Assembly: GCF_030324495.1 (NCBI RefSeq)
Contig: NZ_JACAGN010000008.1
Location: 84,762-148,761, forward strand
Direction of reading: 5' to 3'
DNA from: Myroides sp. 1354
GTDB taxonomy: Bacteria > Bacteroidota > Bacteroidia > Flavobacteriales > Flavobacteriaceae
DNA: 64,000 nt
The position numbers and the translations under genes are program-made. Shown piece by piece: positions 1-7,947 of this stretch. Position 1 is the stretch's first letter. Each line of letters opens with the position of its first letter. Under the pieces are notes generated by a model, which did no database searches, was not told the origin of the DNA, and worked only from the letters and a program-made list of their open reading frames with translations.

Positions 1-1
1 A

Positions 2-1198
2 AAGATTAATATACAATTTCAAAACGGAAACCTAGGACAAGTGGTTTCTTCTCCCGATGGAGTTTTCGGGTTATTAGCTTCTGCAACTGCTGTAGCCAAT
101 ACATTCGAATTAAATAAGGCTTATCAAGTAAAATCAATGCGCGATGTAGCAGCGCTTGGAATTTCCGCGGATTCAGCCAATAGCAAATTACACAAAACAG
201 CAAAAGAATTCTATGCAGAAGCTGGTGATGGTGTGGAATTATGGTTGATGGGAATCGATAAAAAAACAAAATTGTCGGACTGGTTTGATGAGAAAGAAGG
301 CGTTGTTTTAGCAGAAACCTTATTAAATGCAGCTCAAGGTAAGTTGAGAGGATTGTTTACGGCTTATGATCCAGATGCTACAATTGAAATTACAGTAGCG
401 AAAGGATTGGATCAGGATGTTGTTGTAGCTATGTCGTTGGCTCAACAGCTAGCTGAAAAATACACCCAACGCGTATATGCTCCTTTCTTTGTCTTAGTAG
501 AAGGATATGCTTTTGACGGAGATAAAGTTGCCTTAGAAAACCTAACAGAGAAAAATTTCAACCGCATTGCAGTTTTACTAGGAGATACAAAAAAAGGGAG
601 TAAAGGAGCGGCAGTAGGTGTTGCAATGGGAAGGTTAGCTTCAATTGGAGTACAAGTGAATATGGGACGTGTTCGCGATGGGGCATTAAAGCCATTAACC
701 TTATTTATTGGCAATACAGTGGTGGATCAATATGACGTAGAAGCCTTGAATGACAAAGGATATAATTCTTTCCGTTTCCACCAAGGAAAAGCAGGGTACT
801 TCATGATTGACGATGTGTTAGCAACAGGTGAAACTGATGATTATCGCAATATCACCAGAAGAAGAACCATCGATAAAGCGTTCCGCCTTGTTTATATCGC
901 TATGCTTGATTTCTTGTTAGACAATAGCAATGTAATGCCCGATGGAACAATCAGCCCTATTTATGCTAAAACAATTGAAAATGCAGTAGAATCGACGATT
1001 AACAACGCGATGACAGCTGCTGGAGAATTGAGCGTAGATGGAGCAAATCCAAATGACAGAGGGGTGGTTTGCCAAGTAGATTTAAGTCACAATGTTGTTA
1101 GTACAGGACAAATCAAGATGACTGTACAAGTTCGCCCAGTAGGGTATAATCGTTTTATCAATGTAGAATTGGGTTTTGTACCCGTAAATCAAAAGTAA
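2..1198 (+). CDS. Contractile tail sheath protein, DUF2586-like (5' end cut by window)
   Basis: Likely the tail sheath that contracts around the tube and drives it into the target envelope. The frame is open from base 2 and reads KINIQFQNGNLGQ directly into the rest, so the GTG at 41 is internal and the true start lies left of the window; 398 residues are visible. The length and the position directly before a tube-like gene fit the DUF2586 family, the usual sheath annotation in Bacteroidota contractile-tail phages. The C-terminal third (VSTGQIKMTVQVRPVGYNRFINVELGF) resembles the beta-strand-rich sheath C-terminus that links neighbouring subunits. The next gene starts one base after the stop. 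The family call is from memory; the sheath role is supported by context. Confidence 0.8.
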   Translation, partial: KINIQFQNGNLGQVVSSPDGVFGLLASATAVANTFELNKAYQVKSMRDVAALGISADSANSKLHKTAKEFYAEAGDGVELWLMGIDKKTKLSDWFDEKEGVVLAETLLNAAQGKLRGLFTAYDPDATIEITVAKGLDQDVVVAMSLAQQLAEKYTQRVYAPFFVLVEGYAFDGDKVALENLTEKNFNRIAVLLGDTKKGSKGAAVGVAMGRLASIGVQVNMGRVRDGALKPLTLFIGNTVVDQYDVEALNDKGYNSFRFHQGKAGYFMIDDVLATGETDDYRNITRRRTIDKAFRLVYIAMLDFLLDNSNVMPDGTISPIYAKTIENAVESTINNAMTAAGELSVDGANPNDRGVVCQVDLSHNVVSTGQIKMTVQVRPVGYNRFINVELGFVPVNQK

Positions 1199-1199
1199 T

Positions 1200-1619
1200 A
1201 TGGTAGTTGTAGGAGGCCGTGAGTATGAATGGGGTGATATTTCACTCGTATTGGGTAATCGTGAAGTAGTAGGGATTACAGGAATTAAGTATGGAGAAAA
1301 AATAGAACGCGAAGCGAGCTATGGTAAAGGACGCTATGCGCATTCCATTCAAAGTGGAAATATCGCTGTCGATGGGGAGATTACTTTACTGCAAAGCGAG
1401 GTAATTGCCTTACAGAAAGCAGGCGTAAATCAAAGCTTATTATCCTTGAATTTGGACGCAATCGTGAATTATGGTAATCCATCTGAAGGTGAAGCTATGC
1501 GTACAGATCGAATTATCGGTATTCGATTTACAGAAGATGTAAGAGAGTGGAAACAAGGCGATAAACGCGCTGAAATTACATTGCCATTTTTAGCCCTGCG
1601 CGTAGTAAGTGGAGTATAA
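1200..1619 (+). CDS. Phage tail tube protein
   Basis: A 139-residue beta-rich protein encoded directly after the sheath, the normal place for the tube subunit of contractile tails. Segments such as EWGDISLVLGNREVVGITGIKYGEK and the C-terminal KRAEITLPFLALRVV fit a tube fold of paired sheets, and the length matches tube proteins of 130-170 residues. The ATG follows the sheath stop by one base, so the two are almost certainly translated from one message. A strong hairpin terminator lies 22 bases after the stop, separating this pair from the less abundant tail parts. The function rests mainly on position and size. Confidence 0.72.
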   Translation: MVVVGGREYEWGDISLVLGNREVVGITGIKYGEKIEREASYGKGRYAHSIQSGNIAVDGEITLLQSEVIALQKAGVNQSLLSLNLDAIVNYGNPSEGEAMRTDRIIGIRFTEDVREWKQGDKRAEITLPFLALRVVSGV

Positions 1620-1640
1620 AATAGAATAAAAATCAATTGA

Positions 1641-1671
1641 AAAAGCCTCCGTAAAGAGGAGGCTTTTCTTT
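1641..1671 (+). terminator. Intrinsic terminator inside the tail operon
   Basis: AAAAGCCTCC and GGAGGCTTTT form a perfect 10-bp stem around a 7-base loop, followed by a T-rich tail (CTTT). It sits between the tube gene and the chaperone gene although every gene on both sides points the same way, so it probably attenuates rather than ends the operon. Confidence 0.85.
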
Positions 1672-1685
1672 AAAAAACAAAAAAA

Positions 1686-2000
1686 ATGAGTAAAGTTTTT
1701 ATTGGAGAAGTAACTCCTGAGCAAGTGGAAATGTTTAAACAGCAACATAAGGTTGTGCATAAATTAAAATCAGACAGTGGCGTGTATGCTATTGTTCGCA
1801 GACCAACGATGAAAGAAATCGAATACGGTCAGACGATGTTGGCACAAAATAAATTCATTTCTTATAACAAACATCTCTTTGATACTTGTTTGTTAGCACT
1901 TAATGAAGATATCCGAGAAGATGAGTATAAAGTCAATGCTTTTGCTTCTCAGATGATGATGGTTGTCGAAATTGAGCGCGTTGAGGTGGAAAAGCTTTAG
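1686..2000 (+). CDS. Tail assembly chaperone, short (unshifted) form
   Basis: A 104-residue protein between the tube gene and the tape measure gene, the position held by gpG/gpGT-type tail assembly chaperones in many tailed phages. It has a beta-rich N-terminal part (VFIGEVTPEQVEMFKQQHKVV) and a helical C-terminal part. No enzymatic motif is visible. These chaperones coat the tape measure before the tube polymerises. The reading frame ends at TAG 1998-2000, while the -1 frame stays open to 2242 without a start codon of its own, which suggests a longer frameshifted form. The role is inferred from order and gene architecture rather than sequence identity. Confidence 0.65.
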   Translation: MSKVFIGEVTPEQVEMFKQQHKVVHKLKSDSGVYAIVRRPTMKEIEYGQTMLAQNKFISYNKHLFDTCLLALNEDIREDEYKVNAFASQMMMVVEIERVEVEKL

Positions 2001-2242
2001 GAGAAGCACTATTTGAGCGCCGAACGACTTCTCCTACTTCTTCTGGAAAAGGAAAACAACTAACCCAGGAAGAATATTACAAGGCGTTAGACCAATGGAT
2101 CAGTAGTATTCGAAAGATACATGGAGCTATTCGGTATTATTTGAAGCTAGAACCTTATGATATGGAATTATGGGAATGGGCGCATCGATTTAGAGAGTTG
2201 GAATGGATAAGAAAAGAAGAATCAAAAGTAGGACATGGCTAA
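1985..2242 (+). CDS. Tail chaperone C-terminal extension in the -1 frame (gpT-like)
   Basis: This frame is open for about 85 codons and stops at 2240-2242, overlapping the tape measure start at 2235. It contains no ATG, GTG or TTG in its first half, so it is unlikely to be translated alone. After GEALFERRTTSPTSSG it encodes a helical, aromatic-rich segment (EEYYKALDQWISSIRKIHG, then LEPYDMELWEWAHRFRELEW). Fusion by a -1 shift to the upstream ORF would give a protein of about 185 residues, equivalent to gpGT of lambda, whose T part binds the tape measure. Without recoding, about 230 bases before the tape measure gene would be unexplained. Confidence 0.55.
   Translation, partial: GGKALGEALFERRTTSPTSSGKGKQLTQEEYYKALDQWISSIRKIHGAIRYYLKLEPYDMELWEWAHRFRELEWIRKEESKVGHG
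1988..1994 (+). promoter_or_regulatory. Candidate -1 ribosomal frameshift site (GGAAAAG)
   Basis: In the chaperone frame this reads G GAA AAG, two codons before the stop. The -1 frame has a TGA at 1982-1984, so any productive shift must occur between about 1985 and 1997, and GGAAAAG is the only A-rich slippery run there. Lys AAG re-pairs well as AAA; Glu GAA to GGA is a poor match, so the site is weaker than the lambda GGGAAAG. A following structure was not folded. Confidence 0.5.
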
Positions 2243-4157
2243 TTTATCAGAATATATAGAAGAAGTAAGAGAGAATACATTTAGTGGAATGCAACGATTG
2301 GGAGCAAATCAACTGAATAGTACAAATGCAAATGGGGATGATTCGATACAAGAATCACAGCAATTGCGCCAGAAAGGAGCGACACTTAATGTACTAAAGG
2401 AGCGCCAGGGTAAACTTAAAAATGAACGTGCATTAGTCAATTCCAAGGATTTAACGACTCTTCGTGCCTATAACGATGAAGTAAATGCTTTGGAAAAACA
2501 AATAAGTAAGCTTGAAAATATTACCTCGGAAAATAAATTGGGCGCCTGGTTTAAAAAAACATTCAACGAATCTTCCTTTGGAAAAATGCTCAATAATCCG
2601 TTGTTATTGCTTCAAAAAACACTCAGTGCAGGAATGGAAAATGATTCCCATAAGGTCAGTTTCGAAGTCCTACTTCATTCGGAGAAAGCAGCAAAAAAAT
2701 TGATGCAAGATCTCAGTGGAATCAAAATGGATCAAGGCGCTTTGTCAGGTGCAGCTGAGGGCATGTTGAGACAGGGAGTAGATCAAAAAGACGTCACTCC
2801 TTTATTAAGTTCAATGGGAGATATTTCAGGAGGAGATGGGGAATCTTTGGGGCGTTTAGCCGCTGCTTACACCCAAGTGAATAATGAGGGGAAACTATTA
2901 AGTGGGACATTAAATCAACTCATTGGCGCTGGTTTTAATCCTTTGTTGCAAATGTCTCAATCTACTGGAAAATCTATGGAAGAGCTAAAAGCAGAAATGG
3001 ATCAAGGGTTGATTTCTACTGATAGGTTGAAGCAGGCGTTTTTTGACGCAACAGGAGAAGGAGGACAATTTCATAATATGCTTGAAAAGCAGGCCGATAC
3101 ATTAGGAGGTAAATGGGAGGATTTTATGCGTAAAATAAATGGAGGCTTGATTCAAATGTATGAAGTAATTGGGCCAGTCGTAGAAAAACTGATCGAATTT
3201 GGAGGTTGGGCATTTGATGCGGTAGCAAATGGTTTAGAATGGCTTGTAAATAAAATCGAAGAAGGAAATCCTTTGGTATTGGGTTTTGCCTTAGCAGTAG
3301 GTGCCGTTATGTTAGCTCTTGCGGTTATGAAAACGGGAATGTTCTTGGCAGCTATAGGGCAAGCTGCTCTAACTACGGTAACGAATTTATCTAGTTTAGC
3401 TTGGTGGAAATTGAATGCAGCTATGTTAGCTAATCCCATTACCTTGTTTATAGCGGCTTTCATCTTTGTAATTAGTTTAGTAGCATCCGCTATTTATTAC
3501 TTCGATACTTGGGGTTCTACGATATTAACTATGCTGGGACCCGTGGGAACTTTGATTAATGCTATTGTTCTAATAGGTAGACATTGGGATAGTATTACAG
3601 AAGCGTTTAAAAGTGATGGAATACTCGGAGGATTTAAGCGAATAGGACAAGTGTTATTAGATACGCTTTTGCATCCGATACAACGCGTCCTAGGATGGAT
3701 AGGAGAATTAACAGATTGGGATTGGGCAAAGAATGCAGGTAAAGAAGTAGAGGAACTAAGAAAGAAATGGGATTTAGTAACTCCTGAAGAAACGGAGGAA
3801 AAGGCGGGGATGTTGAATGATATCAAATCAAAAATGGGTTTCGGTGATAACGCTCTACTAAAAGAAATCACAGATCAACAGACTTCTGGTATTGCCGATA
3901 CTAAAGGAATACTTGGTAAACAGCAAATAGATACGTCGATTAACACCAATCAAGGAGCTCAAAACAACTCAAACGCAGCAGCAACCACTGCAAATGGAGG
4001 AACAAAACACAACTATATTACCATTAGTTTAAATGATTTAATAGGAGTTGTCAATATTAACAAAGCTGGATTCCAAGAATCAGTAGAAGACATGGAAGGA
4101 GAAGTAACCGATGCTTTACTTCGTCTATTGGGATCCGCTGTAAATGCAGGAAATTAA
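2235..4157 (+). CDS. Tail tape measure protein
   Basis: A 640-residue protein that sets tail length and occupies the tube lumen before ejection. Residues about 110-300 match the tape-measure N-terminal domain pattern (LSGTLNQLIGAGFNPLLQMS, GLISTDRLKQAF, LGGKWEDFMRKINGG). Predicted hydrophobic helices lie at about residues 350-380 and 395-425 (LVLGFALAVGAVMLALAVM, ITLFIAAFIFVISLVASAI), as expected for a protein inserted in the target membrane at ejection. The N-terminal 100 residues are polar and coiled-coil prone. At roughly 0.15 nm per residue it would specify a tail near 95 nm (inference). The start overlaps the -1 extension of the chaperone, and the next gene begins just after its stop. 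Confidence 0.87.
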   Translation: MANLSEYIEEVRENTFSGMQRLGANQLNSTNANGDDSIQESQQLRQKGATLNVLKERQGKLKNERALVNSKDLTTLRAYNDEVNALEKQISKLENITSENKLGAWFKKTFNESSFGKMLNNPLLLLQKTLSAGMENDSHKVSFEVLLHSEKAAKKLMQDLSGIKMDQGALSGAAEGMLRQGVDQKDVTPLLSSMGDISGGDGESLGRLAAAYTQVNNEGKLLSGTLNQLIGAGFNPLLQMSQSTGKSMEELKAEMDQGLISTDRLKQAFFDATGEGGQFHNMLEKQADTLGGKWEDFMRKINGGLIQMYEVIGPVVEKLIEFGGWAFDAVANGLEWLVNKIEEGNPLVLGFALAVGAVMLALAVMKTGMFLAAIGQAALTTVTNLSSLAWWKLNAAMLANPITLFIAAFIFVISLVASAIYYFDTWGSTILTMLGPVGTLINAIVLIGRHWDSITEAFKSDGILGGFKRIGQVLLDTLLHPIQRVLGWIGELTDWDWAKNAGKEVEELRKKWDLVTPEETEEKAGMLNDIKSKMGFGDNALLKEITDQQTSGIADTKGILGKQQIDTSINTNQGAQNNSNAAATTANGGTKHNYITISLNDLIGVVNINKAGFQESVEDMEGEVTDALLRLLGSAVNAGN

Positions 4158-4158
4158 G

Positions 4159-4755
4159 ATGAATGATATGATATTGAGCTCGTTAATGGGAGGTAAGATT
4201 ATTAAAAAAGCACCTCCTTTTATAGCGCTAGAAAAAGCTTTAGGTATTTCGGTAGTCTCTCATAATTCAGACCCCTCTTGGAATAATGTAAATAGTCGAG
4301 TTGCTAAAGAACAACAGTTTTTTCCATTGACTTTGTCTGTAGATGGAGGAACCGCTTTTACATTACCCTACGAACCTTTAATCAGTATTGAGGGAAAAAA
4401 TAGTATAGTAAAACGCTCGGTGCTCAAGTATAACGAACAATTTTCTGGAAGTACATATGGTACAGTGAAAGAACGTTGGAGCACAGATGATTATAAAATT
4501 TCAATTACAGGTGTTTTACTAGGGGAAAATGAAAGGGGAACTTATGATCAAGCCTTTCCTCGGGAAGACTTCGAATCGTTAAAGTATTATTTGTTGCAAG
4601 GCAAGGAAATTGCTGTTACTTCCCCGATTTTTGAAATCATGGGTATTCATTATATCGCTATAGAAGATTTTAGCTTTCCCTTCGTAAAAGGTGAAAATGT
4701 GTTGGCTTATGAAATAAAAGCCTTATCTGATGTACCACTACAATTATTTGAATAA
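4159..4755 (+). CDS. Tail/baseplate protein, DUF6046-like
   Basis: A protein of about 198 residues. I take ATG 4159 as the start because it follows the tape measure stop by one base (TAAGATG); an in-frame ATG at 4144 would overlap that gene. The sequence resembles the family I recall as DUF6046 in Bacteroidota contractile-tail phages, always between the tape measure and the hub. Features include a hydrophobic FTLPYEPLISIEGKNSIVKR segment and the C-terminal YEIKALSDVPLQLFE. Position suggests a tail-completion, LysM-type or hub-linking role, but no catalytic motif is visible. Its end overlaps an earlier possible start of the next gene. Confidence 0.55.
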   Translation: MNDMILSSLMGGKIIKKAPPFIALEKALGISVVSHNSDPSWNNVNSRVAKEQQFFPLTLSVDGGTAFTLPYEPLISIEGKNSIVKRSVLKYNEQFSGSTYGTVKERWSTDDYKISITGVLLGENERGTYDQAFPREDFESLKYYLLQGKEIAVTSPIFEIMGIHYIAIEDFSFPFVKGENVLAYEIKALSDVPLQLFE

Positions 4756-4759
4756 TAAG

Positions 4760-5731
4760 ATGGTTACCATGTGTTATCAAGTCAGTTTTAAAACTGAGGA
4801 AGAAAAGACTTATAACCTCAATCTCTTGCATGCAGTAGAAATTGAGAAGTCTGTGGAAAAATTAGCGGCTACTTGTACCATTACCTTACCTCTTTTTCGC
4901 TATAACAATCCCTTGTTTGTCCATGAGGATATTAAACGCGGAACGGAAGTAACGGTCTGCTTGGGGTATGATAATCAGTTGGAAGAAGAGTTTAGGGGCT
5001 ATGTAACTAAGATTGTGTACAACAATAGTTCCATTGTAATTGAATGTGAAGATGCATTATTCTTGTTTAGAAAGAGTTTGCAAAATGAACAACTCCAGGA
5101 AATTACGTTGAAAGATCTACTTATTCATATCAGTAAACAAATAGATCCTACCTATACAATAGATTGTGATTACGAATTTACTTATGAAACCTATACCCTA
5201 AACAATAAGACAGGATACGATATTTTGAAGGAGATTCAAGATAACCTCACTGCGAATGTTTGGTTTAATACAAAGGAGAAAATGCTACATGTTCACTTGC
5301 TTTACACCGATAAATTGGGAAAAGTAAAATACTCTGCACATCAAAATATAGAATCTTCTACTTTGGAATACACTACAGGAGAAGATAGAAAAGTAGAGGT
5401 TATTGTGGAAATTATGGAGGCTAATGGAAAAGCGAAACAAATCAAAGTAGGAGAGCATGGAGGAGAGCAGTTTTCGCTAAAAATTGGAAATGCAAAAGGG
5501 AAGGATATTCAAAAATTAGCCAAGTCCATTTATGAAAAAAAGAAAGCAGATCGCTTAAACGGATCCTTGACAAGTTGGTTGGTTCCTTTTGTGTCTCCTG
5601 GGTTTACCGTAGAAATTATTGATCAAGAATATCCAGAACGAAGGGGATCCTACTATGTTGCAAGTGTAAAAACTAGCTTTAGTGATGCTGGGGGAGTGAG
5701 AACGATTGAACCTGGAATAAAATTAGGATAG
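4760..5731 (+). CDS. Baseplate hub protein, gpD/gp27-like
   Basis: A protein of about 323 residues starting at ATG 4760; an in-frame ATG at 4730 would overlap the previous gene by 26 bases. It follows the late-control D / hub pattern: an N-terminal beta domain (HAVEIEKSVEKLAATCTITL), a spacer containing FRGYVTKIVYNNSSIVIECEDALFLFRK, a helical middle (TGYDILKEIQDNL) and a C-terminal beta domain ending in the WLVPFVSPGFTVEIIDQEYPER segment. Hub proteins form the ring that joins tube and spike. Gene order (tape measure, DUF6046-like, hub, gpV) matches P2/Mu-type tails in Bacteroidota. The next gene starts at the base after its stop. Confidence 0.72.
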   Translation: MVTMCYQVSFKTEEEKTYNLNLLHAVEIEKSVEKLAATCTITLPLFRYNNPLFVHEDIKRGTEVTVCLGYDNQLEEEFRGYVTKIVYNNSSIVIECEDALFLFRKSLQNEQLQEITLKDLLIHISKQIDPTYTIDCDYEFTYETYTLNNKTGYDILKEIQDNLTANVWFNTKEKMLHVHLLYTDKLGKVKYSAHQNIESSTLEYTTGEDRKVEVIVEIMEANGKAKQIKVGEHGGEQFSLKIGNAKGKDIQKLAKSIYEKKKADRLNGSLTSWLVPFVSPGFTVEIIDQEYPERRGSYYVASVKTSFSDAGGVRTIEPGIKLG

Positions 5732-6223
5732 ATGAGTGCAAAAAATGTAAGACAATTCATCCAACAGATTGTTGGAGATATGTGGAACCTCCCATTTACA
5801 GCAAAAGTTACGCAAATAAAAGGAGAGACCTGCTCCATTCAACTCGCTAGTGGATTGGAATTGAATGGCGTCAGGCTCAAGGCAACTCAAACAGGAGAGG
5901 AACAAAAAATATTGCTTACGCCTCGAATTGGCAGTGATGTAATTGTTTTCTCTCAAAGTGGGGACCTAAACAATTTATTTGTTGTGCAAATCAATGAAGT
6001 AGATAAAATTGAACTTGTAAATGAGGCAATGCAAATTACCTTAGAAGATAAGGTGAGTATCGTAGTGGATGGCGTGGATCTCGGACAAACGTTGGCCAAT
6101 CTATGTGAGGCGATCAAAACGCTGACTGTTAGTACGGGAACCGGTCCTTCCGGAACGCCCCTACCACCAACGCAACAAAAAATCCAACAGTTAGAACGCG
6201 ATTTAAAAACATTGTTTAACTAA
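5732..6223 (+). CDS. Baseplate assembly / spike protein, gpV-like
   Basis: A 163-residue protein with an N-terminal OB-like beta barrel (FTAKVTQIKGETCSIQLASGLELNGVRL, then PRIGSDVIVFSQSGDLNNLFVVQ), the pattern of gpV/gp5 OB domains at the tip of contractile tails. It continues into a short repetitive beta segment (QITLEDKVSIVVDGVDL) and ends in a helical tail. It is shorter than many gpV proteins and lacks an obvious lysozyme domain or a C-terminal His-rich iron-binding tip, so the puncturing apex may be a separate protein. Its ATG abuts the hub stop. Confidence 0.68.
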   Translation: MSAKNVRQFIQQIVGDMWNLPFTAKVTQIKGETCSIQLASGLELNGVRLKATQTGEEQKILLTPRIGSDVIVFSQSGDLNNLFVVQINEVDKIELVNEAMQITLEDKVSIVVDGVDLGQTLANLCEAIKTLTVSTGTGPSGTPLPPTQQKIQQLERDLKTLFN

Positions 6224-6239
6224 TGTAAAAGGATAAAGT

Positions 6240-6449
6240 ATGGCTTTAGATAAGAGTAAACTAGAAACGGGAATCAGGCAATTGCTTGAAGATATGATGA
6301 AAAGAGAAGAAAACTCTTTTGACGAATTTGCGAACCGCTTGGCGACGGTGATTGATACATATGTCAAAGAAGGAGAAATCGAGTATTTAGGCGGATTGGC
6401 AAATTCGGGTGGTGCAGTAACAGGAACTATACAAGGAACTATAAAATGA
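6240..6449 (+). CDS. Small tail-cluster protein of unknown function
   Basis: A 69-residue protein between the spike and the gp25-like gene. The N-terminal half is a charged amphipathic helix (KSKLETGIRQLLEDMMKREENSFDEFANRLATVID) and the C-terminus is Gly/Thr-rich (GGLANSGGAVTGTIQGTIK). It overlaps the next gene by four bases (ATGA), suggesting coupled translation. I do not recognise a family. A spike-tip, PAAR-like or assembly-factor role is possible from position, but the Cys/His residues expected of a PAAR protein are absent. Confidence 0.6.
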   Translation: MALDKSKLETGIRQLLEDMMKREENSFDEFANRLATVIDTYVKEGEIEYLGGLANSGGAVTGTIQGTIK

Positions 6450-6790
6450 GTAAAAATATTGGAATACAGATTCAGGGAGATAAGGAACATCCTGCTTTCA
6501 TGGACTTGCACGTTGAGGTGCAACGAGATCAACAAGGCCTCATTATACAAGGAATCGTCGTGAATGATATCGTGGAGCAAAATAAATCCTTGCTTTTGAT
6601 TACACATCCAGGCGAGTGGAAAATGAATCCAACCTTGGGTGTCGGATTGAGTAATATGCTCTTGGATCACGATTACCTCGCGTGGAGACATCGCATACGC
6701 GAACAGTTTGCCCTAGATGAGTTGGTCGTTTATCGCTTGGACTTATTCCCTAATAAACCCTTTGTCATTGATGCAAACTATAAAAAATAA
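6446..6790 (+). CDS. Baseplate wedge protein, gp25/gpW-like
   Basis: A 114-residue protein with the typical layout of the GPW/gp25 family: a segment on the previous content of the baseplate, HPGEWKMNPTLGVGLSNML, then a helix (HDYLAWRHRIREQFALDELVV). This family is the wedge component shared by T4, Mu, P2, type VI secretion and R-type tailocins and links sheath to baseplate. Length is normal for the family. The gene overlaps its predecessor by four bases and the following LysM-like gene by 20. Confidence 0.8.
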   Translation: MSKNIGIQIQGDKEHPAFMDLHVEVQRDQQGLIIQGIVVNDIVEQNKSLLLITHPGEWKMNPTLGVGLSNMLLDHDYLAWRHRIREQFALDELVVYRLDLFPNKPFVIDANYKK

Positions 6791-7049
6791 CCAATCACTA
6801 TTTGATTTCGCCCTACAAACCTATGGTAATGTATGTGCCGTATTCGATATTGCTTTAACCAATAATAGTTGTTGTACCGATCTTTTTGAAGTAGGTACGA
6901 TGCTCGAACTACCCAAAAGTGAATACACTGCAAAAGGTGTTTTGGAGTACTACCACAGAGAGCATATTGAATTGGCAACAGTAGATGGTGAAAATGATGA
7001 AATCCCTTTAGAGGAATTCCTTTTGAAAGGGATAACTCCAGTACTATAA
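6771..7049 (+). CDS. LysM-like tail protein, gpX-like
   Basis: A protein of about 92 residues when started at ATG 6771; the longer in-frame start at 6717 would lie deep inside the gp25-like gene and is rejected. The N-terminus follows the gpX/LysM pattern: a short polar start, SLFDFALQTYGNVCAVFDIALTNN, then a segment ending GTMLELPKSEY. In P2-type phages gpX and related LysM proteins bind the hub-tube junction. It contains three cysteines (VCAV, SCCT), unusual for the family. It overlaps the gp25-like gene by 20 bases in another frame. Confidence 0.6.
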   Translation: MQTIKNNQSLFDFALQTYGNVCAVFDIALTNNSCCTDLFEVGTMLELPKSEYTAKGVLEYYHREHIELATVDGENDEIPLEEFLLKGITPVL

Positions 7050-7059
7050 TACAATAAAT

Positions 7060-7947
7060 ATGGCTAGAGAAATAAGAGAAATAAAAAAGCAGATGACCGA
7101 TCATTATATCGCAAATGCTGCTGTTAGTAAAACATACAACTTAGATCCAGTAAAAACTTTTGAACAGCAATTTAGCAAGGTTTCTATTGAGAATATGTTG
7201 TTTGATACCCTTGCATTTGCAATTTGGTTGTTTGAGAAGTTGTTGGATCAAAATAAAGTGGATATCAATGAGGAAATTGCCAAATCGCGTATTCACAATC
7301 AAAAATGGTATAGAGAAAAAGCGCTGGACTTTATGTTTGGTCGATCATTAACAGAATCAGATCGTTACGATACAACGGATTTAACCGAAAAGGAAATTCA
7401 GGAAGCGAAAATTATTGCCAATGCTGCTCCAGTTAAAATGCAAGGGTATTTGAGAATGAAAGTGGTTAAGCGCAAAGGTGAGGAATTACACCCTTTATCG
7501 CCTGCAGAATTAAAAGCATTTGAAAGTTATATGAATAGAGTAACGGATGCAGGAACCTACGTGGTTCCAACAACGAATGCTGCGGATGATTTGAAACTGC
7601 ATTTAGATGTGTATTACAATGAAATGATTTTGGCTCAAGATGGATCTCGTTTGGATGGAACAGTTCAAAAACCCGTGATAGACGTAATGAATAGTTATTT
7701 GAAGAGTTTGCGTTTTAATGGGGCTTTTGTAGAAACTAAATTGATGGATGAGATTCAGAAAATAGAAGGAGTTTCTATGGTTAAAATCGTAGGAGCTTGG
7801 TCTAAGTATGGTTTTTATGGCTATGAATCAACAGAAAATCCCAATGTAGGGCTTATTAATGAGGTGAGAATTGCGGATGCGGGTTATATGAAACTCGATG
7901 AAACCAATACAGTAGTGAATTACAAAGCTTTTATGGATTATGAATAA
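7060..7947 (+). CDS. Baseplate J-like protein
   Basis: A 295-residue protein placed after the gp25/gpW and gpX-like genes, where gpJ-type wedge proteins lie. The N-terminus is helical (IREIKKQMTDHYIANAAV), followed by the motif region SIENMLFDTLAFAIWLFEKLLD and a central two-layer domain. The C-terminal half (YVVPTTNAADDLKLHLDVYYNEMIL, then PVIDVMNSYLKSLRFNGAFVETKLMDEIQKIEGV) resembles the J-like C-terminal domain that mediates contact between wedges. Size fits. The identity is by pattern and order rather than strong conserved residues. It overlaps the next gene by eight bases. Confidence 0.62.
   Translation: MAREIREIKKQMTDHYIANAAVSKTYNLDPVKTFEQQFSKVSIENMLFDTLAFAIWLFEKLLDQNKVDINEEIAKSRIHNQKWYREKALDFMFGRSLTESDRYDTTDLTEKEIQEAKIIANAAPVKMQGYLRMKVVKRKGEELHPLSPAELKAFESYMNRVTDAGTYVVPTTNAADDLKLHLDVYYNEMILAQDGSRLDGTVQKPVIDVMNSYLKSLRFNGAFVETKLMDEIQKIEGVSMVKIVGAWSKYGFYGYESTENPNVGLINEVRIADAGYMKLDETNTVVNYKAFMDYE

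Noticed and set aside
6717..6770. Longer start of the LysM-like ORF
   Set aside because: The extension lies inside the gp25-like gene; ATG 6771 gives the full LysM/gpX pattern.
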